DNA from: Bacillota bacterium
GTDB taxonomy: Bacteria > Bacillota > Clostridia > Lachnospirales > Lachnospiraceae
NCBI GenBank assembly: GCA_023386815.1
Contig: JAEWIZ010000010.1
Span: 1 to 53,246, forward strand
Direction: 5' to 3'
DNA length: 53,246 nucleotides
The translations under genes were made by a program, and so were the position numbers. The notes beneath the pieces were generated by a model. That model did not search any database. It had not been told where the DNA came from and saw nothing but the letters and a program-made list of their open reading frames with translations. This document shows, piece after piece, positions 43,381-52,419 of this stretch; position 1 is the stretch's first letter; every line of letters starts with the position of its first letter.

Positions 43381-43674
43381 ATAACACAATTATAAATCAC
43401 TGCAACATGTTTTTTCTGACTCCATATGTAATAGAATCCATTAATTCCTTGGAGTTTGGTGAAAATCGAAGACAATTATTTTGTTCAGTGAAATTTGTTT
43501 CTTTTCTGAGAGTTTATTATTGGCTCTGGCCATTGGAGTGACGGGATTTGCTATGAAAAAATTTATGGGAAAAGAGGGTCCTGCGCGCTTGCATTTCATT
43601 GAAAAGGATAAATTGATACTTAAAGTCCATATATCTGCGCAACAAAAAATCCCTTGAAAATCAAGGGATTTCGG
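43381..43674. other. Gene-poor stretch with terminator next to the tRNA duplicate
   Basis: A terminator, AAATCCCTTGA / TCAAGGGATTT with a three-base loop and T-tract on the minus strand (about 43642-43671), lies just downstream of the tRNA-Gly 3' duplicate. A plus-strand open fragment (43481-43657) reads LLLALAIGVTGFAMKKFMGK and ends in the terminator stem. It has no ribosome site, so I do not call it a gene. Confidence 0.45.
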
Positions 43675-43697
43675 AAGCGCGAGACGGGATTCGAACC
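43675..43697 (-). other. Duplicated tRNA-Gly 3' end (attachment-site candidate)
   Basis: This 23-bp stretch (AAGCGCGAGACGGGATTCGA then ACC) is identical to 45260-45282, the 3' end of the intact tRNA-Gly(GCC) gene, in the same orientation. The rest of the tRNA is missing here. The two copies bracket 1,585 bp, like att sites of a small element without its own integrase. Confidence 0.7.
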
Positions 43698-43737
43698 TGA
43701 ACAATTTTTCGGAAGTACGATAGAAAGGAGCTTTCGC

Positions 43738-44325
43738 TTATACTGTACAATAACTGATTACTTTTTTAGCAAAATCAACGGCTATCTTTTTTGAATCATC
43801 AGTTTCAAATTTGCTTACACGGTCTCCGGCATCATCTGATACAGCCGCTTTCCCAATATATTCGATTTTGAAATGCTCACAAAATCGCTTAATTCCATCT
43901 TCAAAAGGACTTATGCCATATTCGAGATCGTACCCACATGTAGCAACAAATCCGCACTTTTTTCCTTCCAACAGACTTGGTCCGCGTTGTTCCCCGTAAT
44001 ACTTATGTAACCCATAAAATCGGTCAAGCATTGCTTTCATTGGAGCGGTACAATACCAAATAAATATTGGAGTAGCCAAAATAAAACAATCAGCCATTAA
44101 AATCTCATCTGATATTTCGTACATATCATCATGGATTGAACAACCATATTCACCCAATCTATTTTGACATTGATAGCACTCCATACATGGCGAAATCTTT
44201 TTATCATACAGCGAAATTGTTTTAACTTCTAATCCCTTATCAACTAATTCTGATAAAAATGGCTTTATAAGAGTTGCAGTATCTCCGTTTTTTCTCGGAC
44301 TACCCTGAAAAATTATGACTTTCAT
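43738..44325 (-). CDS. NAD(P)H-dependent FMN reductase / flavodoxin family protein
   Basis: A 195-residue flavodoxin-fold oxidoreductase. The FMN phosphate loop is QGSPRKNGDTATL at residues 5-17. CMECYQCQNRLGEYGCSIHD near 48-67 has the cysteine spacing of iron-sulfur flavoproteins. LATPIFIWYCTAPMKAMLDR near 83-102 is a flavin contact. Its C-terminus lies just inside the tRNA-Gly duplicate. It lies in the 1.6-kb segment between tRNA-Gly 3' copies, so it may have been acquired. The electron acceptor is unknown. Confidence 0.87.
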   Translation of the reverse strand: MKVIIFQGSPRKNGDTATLIKPFLSELVDKGLEVKTISLYDKKISPCMECYQCQNRLGEYGCSIHDDMYEISDEILMADCFILATPIFIWYCTAPMKAMLDRFYGLHKYYGEQRGPSLLEGKKCGFVATCGYDLEYGISPFEDGIKRFCEHFKIEYIGKAAVSDDAGDRVSKFETDDSKKIAVDFAKKVISYCTV

Positions 44326-44379
44326 ATCGTTTCCACCTTCTGCACATTATATAAATAATATTCAGTTCACAATCGTAAA

Positions 44380-44796
44380 CTATTGTGATTCATATTTTTC
44401 TTTTATAAAATCATATGCATTTTTTGCATCTTTATATAAATTACTTTTTGTATCAATGATAAAGTTATCAAGCCTATCATCTATGCGACAAACTCCTTTA
44501 TCATCAATAGTTACCTGTCCAGATATTTTGTTATTATGAATAAATGTAATACATATTGATTTATCATAATTAATTTCTTGATTTGTAGTTCCATCTAATT
44601 CAATATTATTGTAAGCATCTACAAGCAAGTCAATGGTTTTTTGTTCACACTTACCTTTTGCATCATAAAAACTGTTTCCGTAAGATATGGTAAAATATTC
44701 AGCATTAGTATCCTTTACATTATTATTGTTACTGCACCCTATCATTGTAGAACACAAAATTAAAATTGCTATTGTAATAACACAAGTTTTCTTCAT
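44380..44796 (-). CDS. Small secreted lipoprotein of unknown function
   Basis: A 138-residue protein with a type II signal peptide. A lysine-bearing N-terminus, a hydrophobic core (CVITIAILILCS) and the lipobox MIGC put the lipidated Cys near residue 21. The mature part is short and polar with no family I recognise. It begins with an Asn run (SNNNN). A GGTGGTTC-type ribosome region precedes the ATG. It lies upstream of the flavodoxin-like gene on the same strand with a 54-bp gap. Both lie between the tRNA-Gly duplicates. Confidence 0.7.
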   Translation of the reverse strand: MKKTCVITIAILILCSTMIGCSNNNNVKDTNAEYFTISYGNSFYDAKGKCEQKTIDLLVDAYNNIELDGTTNQEINYDKSICITFIHNNKISGQVTIDDKGVCRIDDRLDNFIIDTKSNLYKDAKNAYDFIKEKYESQ

Positions 44797-45260
44797 TTAG
44801 AACCACCTTCTCTTAATACGTAATTACCTCCAATTGTGCCATACTCAATTCTAGCATAGGTAATTCCAGTCGTCTACACTAAAACCAATTAAATGGAAGC
44901 TGCAACAATCATTTCAAACGCCACGCAACCAATCTAAGAATGATGAAAAGTTATTATATGAGAACATAGTACAGATAGGCGATATGAATGATTCCGGAGT
45001 CGATACAGAAGACGGAAAAGTATGTGCGTACAAGTCATTTGCATATCGATTACATACCGTCAGCAATGGGTTACAGCCAAGGACTTAGAGTGAGGAATAG
45101 TTTATCAAAGGTGTTAGAAAACCATTCTGGCAGGCCAATTCTTATGAAGAGAGGCTAACCGGTATTGAAGATATCAAGTGGTGTTTTTGCACTCAAATCC
45201 TATAAAATGAAAAATCCCCAGACACCTTGATTTTTTCAAGATTTCTGAGGAAATTAGTTA
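44797..45260. other. Gene-poor stretch with remnant and tRNA terminator
   Basis: No complete gene is seen. A plus-strand open stretch (about 44940-45090) reads NDEKLLYENIVQIGDMNDSG and continues VDTEDGKVCAYKSF, but lacks a start and family match, so it may be a decayed gene. A hairpin with CCCCAGA...TCTGAGG and CTTGA...TCAAG near 45212-45252 is the likely terminator of the minus-strand tRNA-Gly. Confidence 0.4.
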
Positions 45261-45332
45261 AGCGCGAGACGGGATTCGAACCCGCGACCCTCGCCTTGGC
45301 AAGGCGATACTCCACCACTGAGCCACTCGCGC
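45261..45332 (-). tRNA. tRNA-Gly (anticodon GCC)
   Basis: A complete cloverleaf reads on the minus strand. The acceptor stem is GCGCGAG / CTCGCGC with discriminator T. The anticodon arm is TCGCC-TTGCCAA-GGCGA with GCC, and the T arm is GCGGG-TTCGAAT-CCCGT. CCA is not encoded. Its 3' end is duplicated exactly at 43675-43697 and nearly at 2518-2539. Confidence 0.97.
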
Positions 45333-45461
45333 ATATTATGTTGTGCTTTGTTTTTGTACTTCGTAAGCACATGACATAATATACTATAGTTTGAAAGGTT
45401 TGTCAACCTCTTTTCTAAAAGTTTTTCGATTTTTGTTTAAAATTCATATTGTATACGTAAT

Positions 45462-46226
45462 TTACGCAATTGAAATGGTACAAACATAATCATTATTTTG
45501 CAACGGCTTGCTTTTCAAGGCATCGGATTTGGATAAGGAGATATCCACCCAAAGTTCCTCGGCAGCCAGCAAAAGATTGGCTAGCATAATACCCATATCA
45601 ATCGTCTTATTATAATCCAGAACCTTAGCTATAAATAAGTTCTTCTTGGCAAATACATGGATTCGATTTTTATATACTACAAATCGCCAAGGCTGACTAT
45701 TATACACGCTCGGAGCAAGGCGGGCAGCATTTAACACCTGCTTGATATCAGGAGTTACTTCCTCTTTGTAGACGATAACCTGGCCTTCTGGAAGGCGTTT
45801 TGCTTCTTTACTGTCACGGAAGAGAGAAGCCCCAGTTTTTCCGAAGGCAAGAGCAACAACAAAATTATATTTCATGGTTGCTTTTAAATGTTTCCCTGGA
45901 CTAAGGATAGAAAAGCAGGAACCGATTCCTTTGGAAGCCAGGTACAAATTAAGCTGTTGCATCAGATATCCGGCATTCAGCAAATAATCCTCTTTTTCTT
46001 CAGAGGAGATACAGATATAATAAGGAGCCTTTACATTGAAAGGACTGTAAAAGCCCTGTTTTTCTTCAATATTGCTTACCAATTTAAACTCAACAGCGAT
46101 ACCTTCCATTAACATAGGAAGGTTATTAGCGTATTCTAATATATCTGAGATAAGTTCCCATTCAAGCTTTTCATGTTTAAAATGACGAATGGATCGCTTC
46201 GAAAATATGGCTTCAAAAGTGTTCAT
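45462..46226 (-). CDS. Nitroreductase family protein
   Basis: A 254-residue FMN-dependent oxidoreductase of the nitroreductase superfamily (TM1586-like, twice-repeated fold). SKRSIRHFKHEKLEWELISD near residue 8 is the usual N-terminal FMN-binding region. NAARLAPSVYNSQPWRFVVY near 182-201 is the second, with PW contacting flavin. The start at 46226 follows GGAAGAAGG; 18 further in-frame upstream codons lack a good site. There is no operon partner. The substrate is unknown. Confidence 0.88.
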   Translation of the reverse strand: MNTFEAIFSKRSIRHFKHEKLEWELISDILEYANNLPMLMEGIAVEFKLVSNIEEKQGFYSPFNVKAPYYICISSEEKEDYLLNAGYLMQQLNLYLASKGIGSCFSILSPGKHLKATMKYNFVVALAFGKTGASLFRDSKEAKRLPEGQVIVYKEEVTPDIKQVLNAARLAPSVYNSQPWRFVVYKNRIHVFAKKNLFIAKVLDYNKTIDMGIMLANLLLAAEELWVDISLSKSDALKSKPLQNNDYVCTISIA

Positions 46227-46574
46227 TTCATGACCTTCTTCCTTATCCGTTTCATGCAAGTTCTGCAATCTATTTTGCAACCTATATATTTGGTATTATG
46301 TTCAATTTTATAGAAAAAATCCCATAAAATCAATGGGACTAAGCCTCTAATTGTCTGTTATAATGCCCTATGATGAGTATTATAACATTACTATTATTCC
46401 AAGGTAAATGATTTTTTACAAATAATATTTCACAGCTTTTTAAAGAAAATGTAAGAATTTTTATACATATTTGTAAAGATTAACTTGAAGCCCCAATGCC
46501 TTTATCTGGAAATGGTTGAATTCATAGGATTACATAGGGTAAAATAAGTTGTCAAATGGAAAGGAGTAATTTAT
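46227..46574. other. Intergenic region before mutY
   Basis: It holds no gene. A small hairpin, TCCCAT / ATGGGA near 46320-46337, lies in AT-rich DNA. The mutY ribosome site AAGGAG is at 46560-46565. No clear promoter boxes or repeats were found. Confidence 0.35.
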
Positions 46575-47630
46575 ATGTCATATAATTATGAAGAAATAAT
46601 ACCGTTTTTATTTAATTGGTTTGATTATAACGCACGTATTTTGGCCTGGAGGGAGAACCCCAAACCATATTATGTTTGGATTTCTGAGATTATGCTTCAA
46701 CAAACACGAGTGGAAGCAGTAAAAGGATATTTTGATCGATTTACCTGCGCACTTCCGGATGTGAAAGCACTGGCTGAAGCAAATGAGGAAAAGCTTCTTA
46801 AGCTTTGGGAAGGATTGGGCTATTATAATCGTGTTCGTAACCTTCAAAAAGCAGCAATAAAGATTATGGAAGAATATGATGGAGAAATTCCAGGAAATTA
46901 TGAGCAGCTGTTGACCTTACCTGGAATTGGAACCTATACCGCAGGAGCCATTGCATCCATCGCATTTCAAATTCCGGTACCGGTGGTGGATGGAAATGTA
47001 CTTCGGGTTACAAAAAGAATTTCCTGCAGCTTTGATGATATAACCAAGGATTCTGTGAAAAAGGAATTATGGAAGGACTTGTATGATATTATGCCGCCTG
47101 ACCGTCCAGGGGATTTTAATCAGTCACTGATGGAACTTGGTGCTACCGTCTGTCTGCCAAATGGCAAGCCCCTTTGTGATAAGTGCCCTGTGATGCATCT
47201 ATGTAAGGCATTTAAAGAAGATAAGATAATGCAGATACCTGTGAAACCACAGAAAAAGGAAAGACGGATCGAAGAGCGAACTATCTTTTTGATTGAATAT
47301 CAGGACAGGTTCACTATTCGTAAGAGGCTTAAAAAAGGGCTGCTCTCAGGGCTTTGGGAACTCCCGGGGATTGAGCGTAAACTGAAGCCGGAGGAGATGA
47401 CCGATGAGCTAAAGGAAATGGGGATCGAGTCAGCGCAGATTACGCCCTTAGGAGAAGCAAAGCATATTTTTTCTCATGTAGAATGGCATATGGTAGGATA
47501 TCGTATTAGAGCAAGTAAGTTAGATTTGTTACGTTTTGAGGAAAAGGAATTTACTCTGGCCAAAAAAGAAGAAATTGATGAGATATACAGTATTCCTAAC
47601 GCATTTTCTGCATATATAAAACAAATCTAG
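46575..47630 (+). CDS. mutY: A/G-specific adenine DNA glycosylase
   Basis: A 351-residue base-excision repair enzyme that removes adenine mispaired with 8-oxoguanine. The catalytic Glu is in ISEIMLQQTRVEAV near 37. The helix-hairpin-helix LPGIGTYTAGAIASIAF near 113-129 is followed by the catalytic Asp in VPVVDGNVLRV near 136. The [4Fe-4S] cysteines fit C-6-C-2-C-5-C in CLPNGKPLCDKCPVMHLC near 195-212. A C-terminal NUDIX-like 8-oxoG recognition domain covers about 235-350. AAGGAG precedes the ATG. Confidence 0.97.
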   Translation: MSYNYEEIIPFLFNWFDYNARILAWRENPKPYYVWISEIMLQQTRVEAVKGYFDRFTCALPDVKALAEANEEKLLKLWEGLGYYNRVRNLQKAAIKIMEEYDGEIPGNYEQLLTLPGIGTYTAGAIASIAFQIPVPVVDGNVLRVTKRISCSFDDITKDSVKKELWKDLYDIMPPDRPGDFNQSLMELGATVCLPNGKPLCDKCPVMHLCKAFKEDKIMQIPVKPQKKERRIEERTIFLIEYQDRFTIRKRLKKGLLSGLWELPGIERKLKPEEMTDELKEMGIESAQITPLGEAKHIFSHVEWHMVGYRIRASKLDLLRFEEKEFTLAKKEEIDEIYSIPNAFSAYIKQI

Positions 47631-47786
47631 CAGGGACAAGATAATTCAACAGGAAATATTCCCTAGAAAGACCAACCTTTTGATGATTTCATAAATTATT
47701 AGTTGTAATATAGGACAAATGTGCTATGATAATAGAGGAATTGCTCATATTTTAAGTGCATTAACGATATGGAGTGTGTAAACAAA

Positions 47787-48272
47787 ATGAAAAAAAGCAT
47801 ATATCTATTCCTACTAATGATGATTTTATTACTAACTGGTTGTAGTAAGAAAGACGAAGAAATGACAAGCTTTATTCCGACCCAGGCACCAACAGAGGCA
47901 GGTGATACAGTGGATGGAGAGGAAGCACAGACAGACCAGGATGAGGCCAATGAAGAAGTATCTACGCCTAGTGTAGTTCACGTAGGGCAAACGACACCAA
48001 TGTATGTTAAGATGGATGAATACGGAGCTACTCTTAATGTACGGTCAACTCCTTCTACCAGTGGTGAGGCAGTCGGTTTTTTGGTACATGGAGAAAAGAT
48101 CGAAGTAGCTGATATCGCGGATGGTTGGGCAAGCTTTGTATACAATGGTGCTCTATCCTATGTAAACGTTGACTTTTTGGTAGATAAACAGCCGGAATAT
48201 TTAGAGCCTCCAACACCGACACCAACACCAAAGGTGACGCCGACGAAGGAAGCTCAGAAGCCAGAGATTTAA
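47787..48272 (+). CDS. Lipoprotein with SH3-like domain
   Basis: A 161-residue cell-envelope lipoprotein. The signal KKSIYLFLLMMILLLTGC ends in lipobox LTGC with lipidated Cys near residue 19. A linker of about 50 residues is acidic and Thr-rich. An SH3b domain covers about 75-140 (LNVRSTPSTSGEAVGFLVHG, then the GWASF...SYVNVDFL segment). The tail is proline/threonine-rich (PPTPTPTPKVTPT). SH3b lipoproteins usually bind peptidoglycan. The start at 47787 puts the basic residues directly at the N-terminus; an ATG at 47769 would add six residues. Confidence 0.85.
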   Translation: MKKSIYLFLLMMILLLTGCSKKDEEMTSFIPTQAPTEAGDTVDGEEAQTDQDEANEEVSTPSVVHVGQTTPMYVKMDEYGATLNVRSTPSTSGEAVGFLVHGEKIEVADIADGWASFVYNGALSYVNVDFLVDKQPEYLEPPTPTPTPKVTPTKEAQKPEI

Positions 48273-48277
48273 GAGCC

Positions 48278-49171
48278 TTAGCTCAGAGGTTTGGCTATAA
48301 ACTCAAGAAATTTATTTAATGAATCAGAGAGGAAGGCAGTTTTCGAATAGGAGAAGCCGACCTCTCTTTTATTAACGGGGGTAGGCAGTGGAATCTCAAT
48401 TAAGGTACCGGCTTTCAGTTCTTCTTCCACAAAACCTTTGATCACGCAGGCAACACCAAGACTTGTTTTTGCAAATTCGATCAATAAATCCATCGTACTA
48501 ATTTCAAGGATTTGTTTTGGTTCGATCGAGTTTTCACGGAAATAGCCATCAATGTATTTGCGAGAAACATTTTCCTCGTCTAAGAGCATAATATTAGCAA
48601 CAGAAAAAATATTTGAAATATTCTCTCGTAGAAAGAGGTTATCTATGTAAGACGGAGTAGCAACGAAGATGTCCTCAATTTCCCCAAGAGAGATAAAATG
48701 AAAAGCATCCTCACTAGAGGGCTTTGCCACTAAGCCGATATCCAGCGTATTGTTGTCCAGTTCCTTCATGGTATGGGCAGAAGAATGATTTTCAATTGTT
48801 ATCTTGATATGAGGATTCTCTCGTACAAAATGATCCAGATAGGGAAGTAAAAGATATTTACATAAGGTCGTACTTGCACCGATACGAAGATGTCCGATTC
48901 CAAGATCGTGAATTTGCTTTAGATCTTCCTCCGCGCGTCGTAAGGTTTCAAAGGCTAATCGGGTGTGTTCGTAAAGAAGTTTACCTTCCTCGGTTAACCT
49001 GACACCTCTGGAGTTACGAATGAACAAAGTTGTCTGTAAATTATCCTCTAAATTCTGTATCGCTTTACTAACAGCGGGTTGGCTGATAAAAAGTTGCTTT
49101 GCAGCATGGGAGATATTACCTGCTTCTGCAACAACGTTAAAAATGTGATACAAAGATAAATTATCTTCCAT
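48278..49171 (-). CDS. LysR-family transcriptional regulator
   Basis: A 297-residue regulator. The N-terminal HTH covers residues 8-65 (VAEAGNISHAAKQLFISQPA, then VSKAIQNLEDNLQTTLF). The C-terminal LysR substrate domain covers about 90-295. It diverges from leuB across a 155-bp gap holding the palindrome ATAACATACAGTTAT. It probably activates leuBCD in response to a leucine-pathway intermediate, as LysR regulators of isopropylmalate genes do elsewhere. The effector is an inference. It is convergent with the SH3 lipoprotein gene, stop to stop about 5 bp apart. Confidence 0.92.
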   Translation of the reverse strand: MEDNLSLYHIFNVVAEAGNISHAAKQLFISQPAVSKAIQNLEDNLQTTLFIRNSRGVRLTEEGKLLYEHTRLAFETLRRAEEDLKQIHDLGIGHLRIGASTTLCKYLLLPYLDHFVRENPHIKITIENHSSAHTMKELDNNTLDIGLVAKPSSEDAFHFISLGEIEDIFVATPSYIDNLFLRENISNIFSVANIMLLDEENVSRKYIDGYFRENSIEPKQILEISTMDLLIEFAKTSLGVACVIKGFVEEELKAGTLIEIPLPTPVNKREVGFSYSKTAFLSDSLNKFLEFIAKPLS

Positions 49172-49190
49172 ATAGAACCCTCCTTAATGT

Positions 49191-49205
49191 ATAACATACA
49201 GTTAT
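49191..49205. promoter_or_regulatory. LysR-type operator candidate between the LysR gene and leuB
   Basis: ATAACATACAGTTAT is a palindrome with the T-N11-A form of LysR sites (ATAAC / GTTAT arms with a 5-base centre). It lies about 20 bp upstream of the LysR start and 122 bp before leuB, fitting control of both. Confidence 0.55.
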
Positions 49206-49326
49206 ATTAAATATCATTAATATGTATTTTTATTATATCAGAGGGTATGTTAAAATAGCAACAGAAAATATATTATTTTATAGTTGAAATTTGAAGGATA
49301 TAAATTGATAAGGAGGATTTGGGTTC

Positions 49327-50409
49327 ATGAATTATAATATTGCAGTGATTCCAGGTGATGGAATCGGACCCGAAATTGTTACCGAAGCAAAGAAGATATT
49401 AGATACAGTTGGCGGTAAATACGGACATGAATTTCATTATACACAAGTGTTAATGGGGGGGATATCCATTGATACCTATGGGGAACCATTAACCAAGGAA
49501 GCACTTGAAACTGCAAAAAAAAGTGATTCAGTTCTTCTGGGTGCAGTTGGAGGGAATGTGGGGCAATCCGGTTGGTATAGTCTGCCGCCCCATCTGAGAC
49601 CGGAGGCAGGGCTTCTTGCAATCAGGAAGGGACTGAATTTATATGCAAATATTCGCCCTGCGGTGCTGTTTAATGAGCTAAAGGATGCATGCCCCTTAAA
49701 GGATGAGATTATCGGTGATGGCTTTGATTTTGTTGTAATGAGAGAATTGACCGGAGGTCTCTATTTTGGTGAAAGAAGTACCGTCCTGGAAAATGGAGTT
49801 AAAAAAGCTACGGATACTCTTGTCTATAATGAGAATGAGATCCGTCGAATCGCAAAATGGGCCTTTGAAATAGCCATGAAAAGAAATAAACGAGTATGCA
49901 GTGTTGATAAAGCCAATGTGTTGGATTCCTCCAGGCTATGGCGTCAGGTTACTAAGGAAGTTGCAAAGGATTATCCTGAGGTTGAACTCACGGATATGTT
50001 GGTGGATAATTGTGCCATGCAGCTTGTGAAGAATCCGAGACAATTTGATGTTATACTAACAGAGAACATGTTCGGAGACATCCTGTCGGATGAGGCCAGT
50101 GAAATTACCGGTTCTATTGGTATGTTATCCTCTGCCAGTCTTGGTGATACCAAACTGGGCCTTTATGAGCCAAGCCACGGTTCGGCGCCTGATATTGCTG
50201 GCCAAAATAAGGCAAATCCGATTGCAACAATTCTATCAGCAGCTATGATGCTTCGTTATTCCTTTGATCTAAATGAGGAAGCAGACAGGGTGGAAGCAGC
50301 TGTGAAAGCAGTGCTAAAAAAAGGATATCGTACGATAGATATTATGTCGGAAGGTATGACCCTGGTTGGTACTAGTCAGATGGGTGATTTCATAGCACTG
50401 GAAATCTAA
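49327..50409 (+). CDS. leuB: 3-isopropylmalate dehydrogenase
   Basis: A 360-residue NAD-dependent enzyme of leucine synthesis that oxidises and decarboxylates 3-isopropylmalate. The N-terminal motif is NIAVIPGDGIGPEIVTEAKK. The substrate loop LLAIRKGLNLYANIRPA is near 97. The signature NMFGDILSDEASEITGSIGM lies near 238-257, with metal-binding Asp residues. AAGGAGGAT precedes the ATG. It leads the leuB-leuC-leuD order, with leuA not in this window. No T-box or leader attenuator was seen upstream. Confidence 0.97.
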   Translation: MNYNIAVIPGDGIGPEIVTEAKKILDTVGGKYGHEFHYTQVLMGGISIDTYGEPLTKEALETAKKSDSVLLGAVGGNVGQSGWYSLPPHLRPEAGLLAIRKGLNLYANIRPAVLFNELKDACPLKDEIIGDGFDFVVMRELTGGLYFGERSTVLENGVKKATDTLVYNENEIRRIAKWAFEIAMKRNKRVCSVDKANVLDSSRLWRQVTKEVAKDYPEVELTDMLVDNCAMQLVKNPRQFDVILTENMFGDILSDEASEITGSIGMLSSASLGDTKLGLYEPSHGSAPDIAGQNKANPIATILSAAMMLRYSFDLNEEADRVEAAVKAVLKKGYRTIDIMSEGMTLVGTSQMGDFIALEI

Positions 50410-50490
50410 GGTGCTAACATTTACTAGCAAAGTATTAATTAAATACAGTTGATTAAATTTGAAGGATTATAGATGAGGGAGGATTTACTT

Positions 50491-51756
50491 ATGGGAATGA
50501 CAATGACCCAGAAGATATTAGCAGCACATGCAGGTTTAGATAAAGTAGTTGCAGGTCAATTGATAGAAGCTGACTTAGACCTGGTGCTGGGCAATGATGT
50601 TACCGCTCCGGTTGCAATTCATGAAATGGAAAAGATGAAGATTAAAAAAGTATTTGATAAAGATAAAATAGCATTGGTTCCAGATCACTTTACACCTAAT
50701 AAAGATATTAAGTCAGCAGAGCATTGTAAATGCGTCCGTGAATTCGCGATGGATCAGGAGATCACCAATTACTTTGAAATAGGTGAGATGGGTATTGAAC
50801 ATGCGCTGTTACCAGAGAAAGGGCTAGTTGTTGCCGGTGATGTGGTTATTGGTGCCGACTCCCATACCTGTACTTATGGTGCGTTGGGAGCTTTTTCAAC
50901 AGGAGTTGGAAGTACAGATATGGCGGCAGGGATGGCAACCGGTAAAGCGTGGTTTAAAGTGCCTTCTGCACTTAAATTCGTATTATCCGGAAAGCCGGCT
51001 CCCTGGGTAAGTGGTAAGGATGTGATTCTTCATATCATCGGAATGATTGGTGTGGACGGTGCTCTTTACAAATCGATGGAATTCGTAGGCGATGGAATTG
51101 GAAATCTGACCATGGATGATCGATTTGCCATGGCAAATATGGCAATTGAAGCTGGCGCAAAGAATGGTATTTTTCCTGTGGATGAATTAGCGACTCAATA
51201 CATGAGGGAGCATTCCACGAAAACATATAAGGTATACGAAGCAGATGAAGATGCCAGCTATGAGAAGGTTTATGAAATCGATCTGTCCTCTCTTAAGCCA
51301 ACAGTGGCTTTCCCACATCTTCCGGAGAATACCCGCACTATTGATCAGGTTGGAGAAATTAAGATAGATCAGGTAGTGATTGGTTCCTGTACGAATGGAC
51401 GAATTGATGATCTTCGTATTGCAGCTAAGGTTCTAGAGGGCAGAAAGGTTGCAAAGGGAGTTCGTGTTATTATCTTCCCGGCAACTCAAAAGATATACTT
51501 ACAGGCAATGGAAGAAGGCTTACTGGCAACCTTTATAAAAGCTGGTGCTGTTGTAAGTACACCAACCTGTGGCCCTTGTCTTGGTGGTCATATGGGAATC
51601 CTGGCGGCAGGTGAAAGAGCAGTTGCAACAACAAATCGCAATTTTGTAGGACGTATGGGACATGTGGAATCGGAAGTATATCTGGCAAGTCCGGCTGTTG
51701 CGGCAGCAAGTGCTGTAACAGGAAAGATTTCAGCGCCATATGAACTGGGTTTATAA
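50491..51756 (+). CDS. leuC: 3-isopropylmalate dehydratase large subunit
   Basis: A 421-residue aconitase-family [4Fe-4S] subunit that isomerises 2- to 3-isopropylmalate. ADSHTCTYGALGAFSTGVGS near 128 is a substrate loop. Cluster cysteines are in GSCTNGR near 299 and TPTCGPCLGGHMG near 359. The length matches the anaerobe/archaeal-type LeuC (about 420) rather than the longer E. coli form (about 466). The start is the ATG at 50491 after GGGAGGATT. It lies 81 bp after leuB and 42 bp before leuD, its obligate small subunit. Confidence 0.96.
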   Translation: MGMTMTQKILAAHAGLDKVVAGQLIEADLDLVLGNDVTAPVAIHEMEKMKIKKVFDKDKIALVPDHFTPNKDIKSAEHCKCVREFAMDQEITNYFEIGEMGIEHALLPEKGLVVAGDVVIGADSHTCTYGALGAFSTGVGSTDMAAGMATGKAWFKVPSALKFVLSGKPAPWVSGKDVILHIIGMIGVDGALYKSMEFVGDGIGNLTMDDRFAMANMAIEAGAKNGIFPVDELATQYMREHSTKTYKVYEADEDASYEKVYEIDLSSLKPTVAFPHLPENTRTIDQVGEIKIDQVVIGSCTNGRIDDLRIAAKVLEGRKVAKGVRVIIFPATQKIYLQAMEEGLLATFIKAGAVVSTPTCGPCLGGHMGILAAGERAVATTNRNFVGRMGHVESEVYLASPAVAAASAVTGKISAPYELGL

Positions 51757-51798
51757 AATGGATAATATAGCTGCATCAGGCGGCAGAATGGAGATAAA

Positions 51799-52284
51799 AT
51801 GAAAGCTTTCGGTACAGTACACAAATATGGCGATAATGTAGATACAGATGTTATTATTCCTGCCCGTTATTTAAATTCCTCTGATCCTAAGGAGTTAGCT
51901 GCAAAATGTATGGTAGACATTGATAAGGATTTTGTGGGACGTGTGAAGCCCGGAGATATTATGGTTGCAAATAAGAATTTCGGTTGTGGCTCCTCAAGAG
52001 AGCACGCACCTATCGCAATTAAGGCATCCGGAATCAGCTGTGTCATTGCAGAGACCTTTGCTCGGATTTTTTATCGGAATGCCATTAATATTGGTTTGCC
52101 CATCATAGAATGTCCTGAGGCTGCAAAGGAAATCGAAGCAGGTGACCAGGTTGAAATCGATTTTGATAATGGTATTATTTACGATAAAACCAAAGGAACA
52201 CAATATCAAGGTCAAGCATTTCCGGAATTTATGCAAAAAATTATAAAAGCGGAAGGGTTAATTAATTATATAAATAACCAATAA
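51799..52284 (+). CDS. leuD: 3-isopropylmalate dehydratase small subunit
   Basis: A 161-residue partner of LeuC carrying the swivelling domain. The active-site motif NFGCGSSREHAPIAIKASGI lies near 60-79, with the substrate-binding Ser/Arg. KYGDNVDTDVIIPARYLN near 10 is the usual N-terminus. The short length fits the archaeal/anaerobe type. It ends the leuBCD unit and is followed by a degenerate tandem repeat and then a terminator at 52420. Confidence 0.96.
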   Translation: MKAFGTVHKYGDNVDTDVIIPARYLNSSDPKELAAKCMVDIDKDFVGRVKPGDIMVANKNFGCGSSREHAPIAIKASGISCVIAETFARIFYRNAINIGLPIIECPEAAKEIEAGDQVEIDFDNGIIYDKTKGTQYQGQAFPEFMQKIIKAEGLINYINNQ

Positions 52285-52415
52285 TAATAGAGAAAAAGTG
52301 ATAGAGAATATTGATAATCAAATAATAATAGAGAAATAATTAAAGAGAAATAATGATACAGAATAATGATAGAAAAATAATAATAGAGAAATAATAATCA
52401 AAGAAATAATAAAGA
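52285..52415 (+). repeat. Degenerate tandem repeat after leuD
   Basis: AT-rich units of the form AATAATAGAGAA(AT) recur with decay from just after the leuD stop. They resemble, in position not sequence, the repeats at 9328 and 33341: each lies between a stop codon and a strong terminator. Confidence 0.65.
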
Positions 52416-52419
52416 GTAG

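Noticed and set aside
43481..43657. Plus-strand small ORF ending LKVHISAQQKIP
   Set aside because: It lacks an ATG and ribosome site, and its end is the stem of a minus-strand terminator.
49172..49326. T-box or leucine leader attenuator before leuB
   Set aside because: No T-box sequence, leader ORF with leucine codons or terminator/antiterminator pair is present.
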